Source: Sodalinema lacuna_A (GTDB lineage: Bacteria; Cyanobacteriota; Cyanobacteriia; Cyanobacteriales; Geitlerinemataceae). From it: a stretch of DNA of 64,000 nucleotides. Under the pieces are notes generated by a model. It had not been told where the DNA came from and made no database searches. It was given only the letters and a program-made list of their open reading frames with translations. Positions 7,949-16,226 of the stretch are shown piece after piece. Within the stretch, counting starts at the first letter, position 1; each line of letters begins with the position of its first letter. The DNA lies in NCBI GenBank assembly GCA_900149785.2, contig FSSI02000009.1, positions 62,001-126,000 on the forward strand, read 5' to 3'. The translations under genes and the position numbers were made by a program.

Positions 7949-8257
7949 CTAATTAGCATTAAATAAGCTAATTAAATCTCGCCGACCATCGACAACACGA
8001 ACAATTTCGACGACCTCATCGTTCAGTCGATAAAATAAAATATATTTGTCCCATATAACCCCCCTCAAACCGACCGATAAACCATCATAGGGTTTGCCAA
8101 TTGTGGGAAAGCGACGTAACCTTTGACACCAAGCTTCAAATTGATTGAGAAACTGTTCTCCGGCTTCGAGACGATTACCCGAAAGACCATCAATAATGTC
8201 TTGCAAGTCGCGAAGTGCCGGGGGCGAAATGATGTATTGTCGCATGGACTTATCCAT
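7949..8257 (-). CDS. ParE/RelE-type toxin
   Basis: The 102-residue product starts MDKSMRQYIISPPALRDL and contains the ParE-fold order: an SPxAxxDL opening, two helices, then YILFYRL and a VDGRRD segment near the C-terminus. ParE/RelE toxins inhibit gyrase or cut mRNA on ribosomes; the sequence does not show which activity applies. I chose the ATG at 8257, which overlaps the end of the antitoxin gene by 8 bases and implies translational coupling. A longer in-frame ORF begins at 8371 but its extra N-terminus is antitoxin-frame shadow. ATG at 8245 (MRQ) is an alternative. Confidence 0.82.
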   Translation of the reverse strand: MDKSMRQYIISPPALRDLQDIIDGLSGNRLEAGEQFLNQFEAWCQRLRRFPTIGKPYDGLSVGLRGVIWDKYILFYRLNDEVVEIVRVVDGRRDLISLFNAN

Positions 8258-8507
8258 CGTTTCCTTGATGGAGGCGATCGCGCAGTTGAGCCACGACCAC
8301 ATCTCCATCGAGTCCCTCGCCCTGATCGAGTGCAGCAATCCCCGCTTCAACCTTTTGGCGAGTTTCACCAAGCCATTGCTCGTATTCTTGTTGTTGCTGG
8401 AGCAGGATTAGAGCCTGACTGAAAAGGTCTTCAACACTTTGATAGTGACCGTTGGCAAGTTGTTTTTTAACAAATGCCTCTTGTTCGGGGTTTAAGGTGA
8501 TTTGCAT
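8250..8507 (-). CDS. ParD-type antitoxin
   Basis: The 85-residue acidic protein begins MQITLNPEQEAFVKKQLANG, the ribbon-helix-helix pattern of ParD/CopG-like antitoxins, followed by YQSVEDLFSQALILL and a flexible C-terminus rich in acidic and Gln residues that would wrap the toxin. Such antitoxins repress their own operon through the ribbon-helix-helix dimer. It is transcribed first and its stop overlaps the toxin start. The pair lies between rimO and transketolase, a typical intergenic insertion place. Confidence 0.82.
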   Translation of the reverse strand: MQITLNPEQEAFVKKQLANGHYQSVEDLFSQALILLQQQQEYEQWLGETRQKVEAGIAALDQGEGLDGDVVVAQLRDRLHQGNDG

Positions 8508-8610
8508 GGGGACTGCTCATCTTGAGGATCTTCACTAACGATAACATCTGCTTAATGTCGCCCACCGCCTTAGAACGTGGTGCTATCAGACAGAATGCGA
8601 TCGCATACAG

Positions 8611-8643
8611 AGATAAACCTAGGGATTGCCCCTAGATTTATCT
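8611..8643 (-). terminator. Hairpin downstream of transketolase
   Basis: AGATAAACCTAGGG and CCCTAGATTTATCT form a 14-bp stem with one mismatch around a 5-base loop, about a dozen bases beyond the tkt stop. The A/T-rich outer part could work as a terminator in either direction. It also separates tkt from the toxin-antitoxin pair. Confidence 0.5.
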
Positions 8644-8655
8644 CACCGTGAAACC

Positions 8656-10662
8656 TTAACCGAGAACCGCTTTCGCTTTAGCCAACACGTTATCCACCGT
8701 GAAGCCAAATTTCTCCATCACCGTTCCACCCGGAGCCGACGCACCGAAGGTATCGACACTGAGCATATCGCCCTCAGCACCCATATAGCGTTCCCAGCCA
8801 AAGCGAGTCGCCGCTTCAACCACCAAACGCTTCGTAACCGCTTTCGGCAACACCGACTCACGATAGGCCTCGTCTTGCTCCTCAAACAGTTCCCAAGAAG
8901 GCATCGAAACCACACGCACCTTCTTACCTTCAGCCGTGAGTTTCTCCGCCGCATCGATGCAGAGAGAGACTTCACTCCCGGTACCAATCAGCAGCATCTC
9001 AGGCGTTCCCTCACAGTCAGCCGCAATGTAAGCGCCTTTAGCCACCTTGTCAGCGGTGCTAGCGGCCAAGTTGGGTACATTCTGACGAGTGAAAGCAATC
9101 AACGTCGGACGCTTGCGATTTTGCACCGCCACTTTATACGCCCCCGAAGTTTCATTGCCATCGGCCGGACGAATCACCACTAAGTTAGGAATCGCACGCA
9201 GGGAGGCGATGGTTTCTACCGGTTGGTGCGTGGGACCATCTTCACCCAGGGCGATGGAGTCGTGAGTCATCACATAGATCACGCCCGCTCCTGACAAGGC
9301 CGACAGACGAATCGCCGCCCGCATATAGTCGGCAAACACTAAGAAGGTGGCACAGTAGGGGATTAAGCCGGAGTTGTGGAGAGCAATCCCGTTACTAATC
9401 GACCCCATGCCATGTTCACGAACCCCAAAGCGGAGGTTGCGGTTTTCATAGGTGCCTTTTTGAAAGCTGCCAGAACATTTGAGTTCCGTCAAGTTGGAGT
9501 GGGTTAAGTCCGCCGAACCGCCGATGAGTTCCGGGAGGTTGGGGGCTAAGGCGTTGAGGGTGGCTTGGGAATGCTTACGGGTAGCAATTCCTTTGTCCTC
9601 GGGGGTGAAGCTGGGTAAGTCTGCATCCCACCCTTGGGGCAGTTCACCCTTAAGCATCCGCTCGAAGGTGGCGGCCTCTTCTGGGTATTTGCTGCGATAG
9701 GTGTCTAGGGTGGCGTTCCAGGCCTGTTCAGCTTCTGCACCGCGATCGATCGCTTTGCGGAAATGCGCTAAAGCATCTTCGGGAACTTCAAAGGGATCGT
9801 GGTTCCAACCGAGGTTTTTGCGGGTGGCTTCGATTTCTTCGGCACCGAGAGCGGCACCGTGAATGCCAGCGGTGTTGCCTTTGTTGGGGGAACCGTAGCC
9901 GATGGTGGTGGTGACTTTGATGAAGGAGGGTTTATCGGTGACTTTTTTGGCTTCGGCGATCGCCTTCTCAATACTATCGAGATCGGTGTTACCGTTTTCG
10001 ACGTGAATCACGTGCCAGCCATAGGCTTCAAAGCGTTTGGCCACATCTTCGGTGAAGGAAATATCTGTCGAGCCGTCGATGGAGATGTGGTTATCGTCGT
10101 AGAAGGCGATCAGTTTGCCGAGTCCTAGGTGTCCAGCCAAAGAACAGGCTTCCCCAGAAACCCCTTCCATGTTGCAGCCGTCGCCGAGAATGGCGTAGGT
10201 GTAGTGGTCGACAATCTCCGCGTCGGGTTTGTTGAAACGAGCCGCCAAGTGAGCCTCAGCCATCGCTAAACCCACCGCATTAGCAATCCCTTGTCCCAAA
10301 GGTCCGGTGGTGACTTCTACGCCAGGAGTTTCAAAGTTTTCCGGGTGTCCGGGGGTACGAGCGCCCCATTGACGGAACTGTTTAATATCGTCAATGCCGA
10401 CACTGTCATAACCGGTTAGATATAACAGGGCGTATTGCAACATACAGCCATGTCCGGCCGAGAGGACAAAGCGATCGCGGTTAAACCACTGAGGATTTTT
10501 GGGGTTAAAGCGCATGAAGCGATCCCAGAGAACAAACGCCATCGGCGCGGCTCCCATAGGAAGTCCGGGGTGTCCAGACTTCGCTTTTTCAACGGCATCA
10601 ATCGCGAGGAAGCGAATGGAATTAATGCAAAGTTCTTGGAGTGATTGGGTGGCGACTGCCAT
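8656..10662 (-). CDS. tkt: Transketolase
   Basis: The 668-residue protein has standard transketolase length and order. An N-terminal thiamine-diphosphate domain contains KSGHPGLPMG, GPLGQGIANAVGLA and the GDGCNMEGVSGEA metal/ThDP loop. A pyrimidine domain contains VREHGMGSISNGIA and HDSIALGEDGPTHQPVE. A C-terminal domain completes the protein. It moves two-carbon ketol units in the Calvin-Benson and pentose-phosphate cycles. I chose the ATG at 10662 (MAVATQSLQELC), discarding a 25-codon upstream extension. It is the last gene of the acpP-fabF-tkt series; the 165-bp gap after fabF contains a hairpin. Confidence 0.95.
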   Translation of the reverse strand: MAVATQSLQELCINSIRFLAIDAVEKAKSGHPGLPMGAAPMAFVLWDRFMRFNPKNPQWFNRDRFVLSAGHGCMLQYALLYLTGYDSVGIDDIKQFRQWGARTPGHPENFETPGVEVTTGPLGQGIANAVGLAMAEAHLAARFNKPDAEIVDHYTYAILGDGCNMEGVSGEACSLAGHLGLGKLIAFYDDNHISIDGSTDISFTEDVAKRFEAYGWHVIHVENGNTDLDSIEKAIAEAKKVTDKPSFIKVTTTIGYGSPNKGNTAGIHGAALGAEEIEATRKNLGWNHDPFEVPEDALAHFRKAIDRGAEAEQAWNATLDTYRSKYPEEAATFERMLKGELPQGWDADLPSFTPEDKGIATRKHSQATLNALAPNLPELIGGSADLTHSNLTELKCSGSFQKGTYENRNLRFGVREHGMGSISNGIALHNSGLIPYCATFLVFADYMRAAIRLSALSGAGVIYVMTHDSIALGEDGPTHQPVETIASLRAIPNLVVIRPADGNETSGAYKVAVQNRKRPTLIAFTRQNVPNLAASTADKVAKGAYIAADCEGTPEMLLIGTGSEVSLCIDAAEKLTAEGKKVRVVSMPSWELFEEQDEAYRESVLPKAVTKRLVVEAATRFGWERYMGAEGDMLSVDTFGASAPGGTVMEKFGFTVDNVLAKAKAVLG

Positions 10663-10755
10663 AGTTTCTACTGTTAAACGATTGACTGGACGAACAGGTG
10701 TGAGGTGAAGGAATTCGCGAACGGATAGACGAACCAAACGCCCTCACGAAAGTGT

Positions 10756-10776
10756 CCCCATCATCCCACTATGGGG
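10756..10776 (-). terminator. Stem-loop between fabF and tkt
   Basis: CCCCAT and ATGGGG flank a 9-base loop (7 bp with the flanking T/A pair). Read on the minus strand it lies about 50 bases after the fabF stop and is followed by ACACTTTC, not a T-run. A weak terminator or mRNA-processing element between the two genes is possible. Confidence 0.35.
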
Positions 10777-10827
10777 ATCGAGGAGCAAGGGGCAGACCCG
10801 AGAGAGCCGAACGCTCAACTCAACGCC

Positions 10828-12087
10828 TTAGTGATATTTCCCAAAGGCGAGACAGACATTATGACCACCAAAGCCAAAGGAATTCGAGAGAGCCACATTC
10901 ACCTCTCGCTCTCGGGCCTGGTTGGGAACATAGTCTAAATCGCAATCGGGGTCCGGGTGTTCCAGGTTCACCGTGGGGGGAACGCGATCGTTGGCTACGG
11001 CTAAGACGGCCGCCACCCCTTCAATGCCACCGGCACCGCCGAGGAGATGTCCGGTCATGCCTTTGGTGGAACTGATGGCGGCGTTGCGGGCGTTGTCTTC
11101 CCCTAGGGCCGCTTTCATGGCGGCGGTTTCCGTGCGATCGTTGGCGGTGGTACTGGTTCCGTGGGCGTTAATGTAATCCACCTGCTCGGGTTGGATGTTG
11201 CCATCTTTGAGGGCCAGTTGAATGGCGCGGGCGGCCCCTTCGCCTCCGGGAACCGGCGAAGTCATGTGATAGGCGTCGCAGGTCATCCCATAGCCCAGCA
11301 TTTCTGCGTAGATGGTGGCTCCCCGACTCAGGGCCATGTCTAAGTCTTCGAGAATTAGCACCCCAGAGCCTTCACCCATGACAAAGCCATCCCGCTGAGC
11401 ATCGAAGGGACGGCTGGCCCGTAGGGGATCATCATTGCGGGTGGATAGGGCTTTGGCGGAGGCAAAACCGGCGACAGATAGTTGCGTAATCGCCGCTTCG
11501 GCACCGCCACAAATCATGGCTTGGGCATAGCCTTGTTGAATCAGGCGGAAGGCATCGCCAATGGCGTTTGAGCCAGCGGCGCAGGCGGTGACGGGGCTGG
11601 AGTTGGGTCCTTTGGCGCCCGTATGGATGGCCACGAGTCCCGCTGCCATGTTGGCAATCATCATAGGAACCGTGAAGGGACTCACTCGCGAAGGACCGCG
11701 TTTGAGGAGGACTTCGTTTTGGTCTTCCATCACCTTGAGTCCACCGACCCCCGTTCCGAGCATGACACCGATTTGTTCGGCGTTGAGGTCATTGATCTCC
11801 AAGCCAGCATGGGTGAGGGCTTGTTTGCTCGCGGCCACGGCAAATTGGGCGAACCGCGCCATGCGTTTGGCATCTTTGCGGTCAATGTAGTCATGGGGGT
11901 CAAAGTCTTGGACTTCTCCGGCAATCCGACAGGCGTAGTCGGTCGGATCAAACAGGGTAATTGGCCCGATGCCGATTTTGGCCGCGAGGAGTCCCTGCCA
12001 ATAGTCGTCTACGGTTTTCCCGATGGGCGTAATCGCCCCGAGTCCCGTGACAACAACACGTTTGCGCTGGGTTGAGGATTGGGTCAT
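10828..12087 (-). CDS. fabF: 3-oxoacyl-ACP synthase II
   Basis: The 419-residue protein opens RKRVVVTGLGAITPIG and contains the condensing-enzyme triad: Cys in VTACAAGSNAIGDA, His in NAHGTSTTANDRTE and His in GMTGHLLGGAGG. It elongates acyl-ACP with malonyl-ACP in fatty-acid synthesis in the cytoplasm. It follows acpP, whose product is its substrate carrier, and precedes tkt on the same strand. This order is conserved in many cyanobacteria. The 345-bp space between acpP and fabF is unusually long for an operon and holds a stem-loop. Confidence 0.95.
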   Translation of the reverse strand: MTQSSTQRKRVVVTGLGAITPIGKTVDDYWQGLLAAKIGIGPITLFDPTDYACRIAGEVQDFDPHDYIDRKDAKRMARFAQFAVAASKQALTHAGLEINDLNAEQIGVMLGTGVGGLKVMEDQNEVLLKRGPSRVSPFTVPMMIANMAAGLVAIHTGAKGPNSSPVTACAAGSNAIGDAFRLIQQGYAQAMICGGAEAAITQLSVAGFASAKALSTRNDDPLRASRPFDAQRDGFVMGEGSGVLILEDLDMALSRGATIYAEMLGYGMTCDAYHMTSPVPGGEGAARAIQLALKDGNIQPEQVDYINAHGTSTTANDRTETAAMKAALGEDNARNAAISSTKGMTGHLLGGAGGIEGVAAVLAVANDRVPPTVNLEHPDPDCDLDYVPNQAREREVNVALSNSFGFGGHNVCLAFGKYH

Positions 12088-12432
12088 GATGTCAGTCAGT
12101 ATCGAGGGAAGGTCGAACCCGACGAAATACCAAAATGGTTAGTTTTATTAAGTCTTAGGGTTTTATTGCAGTGGACAGTTTAGAATGGACATTTATATGA
12201 AACAAAACTCTATCAGTGATGTGTTTTGAGCTGTCGTAAATGTCCTGTTTTATCTGGCGACTGCGATGAATTTGAGTGGACGTTCGGCGATCGCGCGAGT
12301 CTCAACAGCGGCCGACGTTGTGGAAGTAACAAGATTCAACAAGACGCCGATGGGGTTGTGATGGCGCGATCTCACGAGGATGACGCCAGGAGATCTCAAC
12401 CAAGGCGGTCGGTTGAGGTCTCGGGTCATCTC
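12088..12432 (-). promoter_or_regulatory. acpP-fabF intergenic region with a stem-loop
   Basis: No open frame of interest is present. On the minus strand, just after the acpP stop, CTCAACC (12417-12411 side) pairs with GGTTGAG (12401-12395 side) around a 9-base loop. No T-run follows, so readthrough is likely. Such a partial terminator would fit the need for much more ACP than FabF. An A/T-rich stretch at about 12130-12230 could hold a separate fabF promoter, but I see no consensus pair. Confidence 0.4.
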
Positions 12433-12687
12433 TTAGGCTTGGGCCGTGGCGGATTTCTCTTGGATGTAGCTAATGGCATCCTTCACCGTCAGAATTTTTT
12501 CGGCATCTTCGTCGGGAATTTCGATATCAAATTCTTCTTCAAAGGCCATGACTAATTCCACGGTGTCGAGGGAATCGGCACCGAGGTCTTCGATGAAACT
12601 GGCTGCTTCTTTAACTTGGCTGGCTTCAACACCCAAGTGTTCCACGACAATTTCCTGGACTTTCTCTGAAACGTTCGTTTGACTCAT
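12433..12687 (-). CDS. acpP: Acyl carrier protein
   Basis: The 84-residue acidic protein contains the phosphopantetheine site DLGADSLDTVEL with Ser39 as attachment residue, and ends VKDAISYIQEKSATAQA. It carries growing acyl chains in fatty-acid synthesis. I chose the ATG at 12687 because AGGAAG lies 8 bases upstream. The in-frame extension to 12744 has no family similarity. It heads the acpP-fabF-tkt series. The leader contains a small perfect hairpin (TGCGG/CCGCA, 12725-12739). Confidence 0.95.
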   Translation of the reverse strand: MSQTNVSEKVQEIVVEHLGVEASQVKEAASFIEDLGADSLDTVELVMAFEEEFDIEIPDEDAEKILTVKDAISYIQEKSATAQA

Positions 12688-12897
12688 CGTTAGGCTTCCT
12701 ATATTAACTGGCGCAGCAATTTGATGCGGCTGATCCGCAGACAAGCGATTTTACCGTCTGTCGGGGACAACAAACAAGGGATCAAATGGTTTCGTTGCGC
12801 TCAATGGTCTGTTGGTCTGTCTTCATCCTATCGGAATAGGCGATCGCCGCGAACCGCGTGGGGACCCGTTGCGAACTCTGGCTGGCCGCAGATCTCG

Positions 12898-14325
12898 TTA
12901 GGGTAAAGGCTCAGCATATCCCGCGCGAACTAGGGCCTGATAGAACATGGCCGTCACTTCAGCACGAGTGGCCGGTCGCTCCAGGTCTAAGTCTTGGGCG
13001 TTGGGCGGTTGACGGTCGAGTTCTGCCTCAATGGCAGCGGAAATGGGAGATTTGGCCCAATCCGGGACGGTCTGGCGATCGCCGTAGGCTTGTAAAATCT
13101 GGTCGGGGTTGTCCGGGTCGTCCAAGTTTAGGCCCGCCCGCAACGACAGTAACACCTCCAGGCGAGAGATGGACTGTTCTGGACGAAACTCGGCACCGGG
13201 ATAGCCACTCAAGAAGCCCAGACGAACAGCCGTATCAATGTCTGAGGCGGCCCAATAGTCATCGTTAACATCCTCAAAGTCTAAGGGATCTCGCACACCG
13301 TTATTGCCCTCAAACACTTGCTGAACTAGGCTCGCATATTGGGCGCGAGTGACCGGTTCTTCTGGGGCGAAGCGATCGCTGGCAACCCCCTCAATCAAAC
13401 CTCGAGCTGACATGGCATCAATATAAGGTTTAGCCCAATTCCCCGCCTCAACATCGGCAAAATCAATGGGATCGCCGACATCTTCACTCACATCGGGACG
13501 CACCTCGTTGGCCGTATCATTAGTCCCATTCCCATCATCAGTTGGGGTAGGAATACCCGCTAATTCCTCTTCCGGGATCTCTTCGTCGGAGATCGCATCT
13601 TCTGTCTCGGGAGAATCCGACTCATTGGCGGGAGTGTCTTCTGGGGGAATTTCCCCGGTGGGAGTTTCTTCTGTAGGAATCTCATCGAGGGGGATCTCAT
13701 CGACAGGAACCTCATCGAGGGGACTCTCCATGTCCGTCCCCGTGGCTTCCTCTAAATCCCCAGTTTCCAGGGCGGTGCGGGCTTCATTTCCCAGACTACC
13801 ACCAACATTATTATCTCCTGAGGGGGACTGGCCGGCAGCATTGCGATCGCCCATCGAATCGCCCATCGAATCGCCCATCGAATCGCCACTAGAATCACGA
13901 TTGGGGAAAATAGACCCTCTAGCGTCTTCCTCGTCGGCGGGTTGTTGCCGGGAACGTCGAGCCGTCTCCTCCGCCGTCTCCTCCTCGATCTCAGCTTGCT
14001 TAGAGCGGTCTTGCGATCGCTCGGATGCGCGTCTGTCGGGACTCAGCAGTGTTTGCAACCGGTCTTGATAGGGGGCGGTTGCGGTCTCCCCATCGGGGTC
14101 AGATGTCTCCGAAGCGGTCTCCGAAGACCCTCCGGGGCGATCGCCATCTCGCGCCAAACCGGGAATATCAACCCCCGCAATTTGGTCCGGCGTGATGCGT
14201 CGGAGATTACCCCCAGTCAAAACCCAGAAGCCGACACCGCCAAGCGTAGCCAGAGTGACGAAAATGGCAATCCATTCATCACGTTCAACCGGCCGGGGAG
14301 ATTCGGGAGGAGTGGGGTTAGCCAT
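12898..14325 (-). CDS. SLH-domain protein with N-terminal membrane anchor and repetitive acidic linker
   Basis: The 475-residue protein has one membrane span (about residues 20-40). A long low-complexity, acidic, Pro/Glu/Asp-rich linker follows, including GDSMGDSMGDSMGD (a 12-bp DNA repeat present three times at about 13850-13886) and a DEIP/EETP series. Two to three S-layer-homology segments make up the C-terminal half (FADVEAGNWAKPYIDAM, FEDVNDDYWAASDID, VPDWAKSPISAAIEAEL). SLH segments bind peptidoglycan-linked polymers. In cyanobacteria, short SLH proteins sit in the periplasm between inner membrane and wall. The span would tether it to the inner membrane, giving a membrane-to-wall linker (inference). 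Confidence 0.8.
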   Translation of the reverse strand: MANPTPPESPRPVERDEWIAIFVTLATLGGVGFWVLTGGNLRRITPDQIAGVDIPGLARDGDRPGGSSETASETSDPDGETATAPYQDRLQTLLSPDRRASERSQDRSKQAEIEEETAEETARRSRQQPADEEDARGSIFPNRDSSGDSMGDSMGDSMGDRNAAGQSPSGDNNVGGSLGNEARTALETGDLEEATGTDMESPLDEVPVDEIPLDEIPTEETPTGEIPPEDTPANESDSPETEDAISDEEIPEEELAGIPTPTDDGNGTNDTANEVRPDVSEDVGDPIDFADVEAGNWAKPYIDAMSARGLIEGVASDRFAPEEPVTRAQYASLVQQVFEGNNGVRDPLDFEDVNDDYWAASDIDTAVRLGFLSGYPGAEFRPEQSISRLEVLLSLRAGLNLDDPDNPDQILQAYGDRQTVPDWAKSPISAAIEAELDRQPPNAQDLDLERPATRAEVTAMFYQALVRAGYAEPLP

Positions 14326-14404
14326 GAAAGCACCTCAATTGAGCAGCAGTTGTTCTCTTGACCTCGATGATATCAGCATATCTCGGTCGCCTTAGTTGAT
14401 TCAC

Positions 14405-15352
14405 CTAGGTTGACTCGCCGGCCGAGACTTCTGATACGGCGGTTGAGGAGTCGTGGTTGATGGAGTTGTCATGGCCCGTCTCAAGCTGTTGGCGGAAGCG
14501 TTCGATGAGGCCAATGGTGACGGCGGGAAGTTCGAGATGAGGCGTTAAGCCGACCTCTTCGAGAACTTCAAAAGCCTGAACCGCTTGGGGATTGAGATCC
14601 GCTAAACGGCGACCGACTTCAAAGTTGACAAACTGGGACTTTTGGCCCCAAAGCATCGCCGTCGGGGTGTTCAGTTCCGGGAGATAGCGGGCTAAGTCAA
14701 AGCAACAATCACCGCGAACAAAGGCCAGAGCGGCATAATCGGCGTTTTCCTGTTGAGCCGATTCGAGATAAGCGTCGATGATTTCGTCGTAAATGCGTTT
14801 GGGATCGGCAAATTGACGTTGTTCGAGGAAGGAGCGGATTCCCCCTGGGGTGGCGACACCTAAGCCATAGAAGAGGCGATCGACGATGGGGGTTTTGACG
14901 ATTTGGGCAAAAAAGGTGTTGTTGTAGCTATTGCCAAAATCCGAGAGGCCCGTGGGATTGGTGAGGATGAGGGATTTGAAGCGTTCAGGATAGGCGATCG
15001 CCACGCGAATGGTAAAGGCCGCCGTCAGGGAGGAGGCCACCACCGTCACCGGTTCGTCACAGGTGGCGGCTAGGAACTCGCCAATGGTGGTGATGTAATC
15101 ATCGGGGACATAGTCTCGTTGGGGATGTTCCGATCGCCCCCAGCCAATGAGATCCGGGGCCAGGATGCGATGGCGATACGCAAAGGCGGGATAGACTTTC
15201 GACCATTCATAAGCCGACGACCCCCCACCGAGTCCATGCAGGAAGACGAGGGTGTTGTCACTGGGGGCGCGATCGCCCTCAGCGGTGTAATAGGCCATGC
15301 GGCCCAAGGAGGTTTGAATCGCCTGTTGGCTAAAACCGGGGGGAATTTTCAT
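14405..15352 (-). CDS. Alpha/beta-fold hydrolase
   Basis: About 315 residues with LVFLHGLGGGSSAYEW near the N-terminus (oxyanion region HGLGG), LAPDLIGWGRSE, and a nucleophile elbow VVASSLTAAF in place of the usual GxSxG, so the serine sits in ASSLT. A C-terminal GLTPHLELP segment carries the probable histidine. Proteins of this shape are common in cyanobacteria; the substrate is unknown. I chose the ATG at 15352. The longer ORF to 15601 runs into moaC and has no family-like N-terminus. It lies 136 bp after moaC on the same strand. Confidence 0.78.
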   Translation of the reverse strand: MKIPPGFSQQAIQTSLGRMAYYTAEGDRAPSDNTLVFLHGLGGGSSAYEWSKVYPAFAYRHRILAPDLIGWGRSEHPQRDYVPDDYITTIGEFLAATCDEPVTVVASSLTAAFTIRVAIAYPERFKSLILTNPTGLSDFGNSYNNTFFAQIVKTPIVDRLFYGLGVATPGGIRSFLEQRQFADPKRIYDEIIDAYLESAQQENADYAALAFVRGDCCFDLARYLPELNTPTAMLWGQKSQFVNFEVGRRLADLNPQAVQAFEVLEEVGLTPHLELPAVTIGLIERFRQQLETGHDNSINHDSSTAVSEVSAGEST

Positions 15353-15488
15353 ATTGCTTGCTCCTGGTAGTTTGGGGGGGTGGGGGTGTTGTTTTGTGTC
15401 AGCTTCTGTTTCTGTTGTAGCGAATGCGGGCAGCGGCGGTGTCCATCGGAAGTCCGATCTGGATGTCGAGATGGATTTCGGGATGGAT

Positions 15489-16001
15489 TTAGGGACGGGG
15501 GCGATCGCCGGCTTGGATATCCCCAGATTGGCCGCCAGTTTTCCTGAGCAGGCGAATCCCCTCAATTTGCAGGGTTTTCTCCAGAGCCTTCGCCATATCA
15601 TAGAGGGTCAGAGCGGCAACTGAGACCGCCGTTAAGGCTTCCATTTCCACTCCCGTTTCTGATTTGGTCTTCACCGTAGCTTCGAGGCGATATCCGGGCA
15701 AATCTGGCGCAGCGTCAATCTGAACATCAATTTTTTTTAGGGGCAGAGGGTGACAGAGGGGGATGAGTTGGGCCGTCTGTTTAGCGCCCATGATGCCTGC
15801 GAGTTTCGCCGTTGCCAAGACATCGCCTTTGGGAGCATTTCCGGCGGCGATCGCCTCAAAGGTCTCTGGCTTCATCCGCACATAGCCCTCGGCCGTAGCT
15901 TCGCGAACGGTGACCGCTTTCTCGGAAACATCCACCATACGGGCTTCGCCGCTCTCATCGAGGTGAGTTAAATTTTTTTTCGGCTGGGGGGGTTGCGTCA
16001 T
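15489..16001 (-). CDS. moaC: Cyclic pyranopterin monophosphate synthase
   Basis: The 170-residue product contains the MoaC signatures LTHLDESGEARMVDV, AGIMGAKQTAQLIPLCHPLPL and KTKSETGVEMEALTAVSVA. MoaC turns the product of MoaA into cyclic pyranopterin monophosphate, the first stable intermediate of molybdenum cofactor synthesis. It needs MoaA, which is not in this window. The C-terminal tail (GGQSGDIQAGDRPRP) is slightly longer than usual and includes a HIP1 site. The tRNA-Arg gene begins 43 bp beyond its start on the other strand. Confidence 0.93.
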   Translation of the reverse strand: MTQPPQPKKNLTHLDESGEARMVDVSEKAVTVREATAEGYVRMKPETFEAIAAGNAPKGDVLATAKLAGIMGAKQTAQLIPLCHPLPLKKIDVQIDAAPDLPGYRLEATVKTKSETGVEMEALTAVSVAALTLYDMAKALEKTLQIEGIRLLRKTGGQSGDIQAGDRPRP

Positions 16002-16043
16002 CTATTTTTTTCAGTTATGATGGTTTCCTAGCGAACAACGCAA

Positions 16044-16117
16044 GGGCTTGTAGCTCAGTGGACTAGAGCACGTGGCTACGGACCACGGTGTCGGGGGTTC
16101 GAATCCCTCCTAGCCCG
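16044..16117 (+). tRNA. tRNA-Arg (anticodon ACG)
   Basis: A full cloverleaf of 74 bases is visible: acceptor GGGCTTG pairing with CTAGCCC (one T-T mismatch at position 6/67), a D-arm with TAGCTCAG, an anticodon stem CGTGG/CCACG with loop CTACGGA (ACG), and a T-arm GGGGG-TTCGAAT-CCCTC. CCA is not encoded. It marks the left edge of the accessory stretch that runs to 31.05 kb. Confidence 0.95.
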
Positions 16118-16226
16118 TTCCAAAGTATAAACGAGTGGTTTCCAATTCGGGAACTGCTCGTTTTGCGTTTCGGAGGTAGAGACTTCCCCAAGCTTCATCT
16201 CACAACTTGTTTAAGGTGAGCCATCC

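Noticed and set aside
8626..9183. 185-codon open frame on the + strand inside the transketolase gene
   Set aside because: It is an antisense shadow of tkt with His/Arg-rich, low-likelihood protein sequence and no ribosome site.
13466..14068. 200-codon Ser-rich frame on the + strand opposite the SLH gene
   Set aside because: Produced by the antisense of the Asp/Glu/Pro repeats; no start signals.
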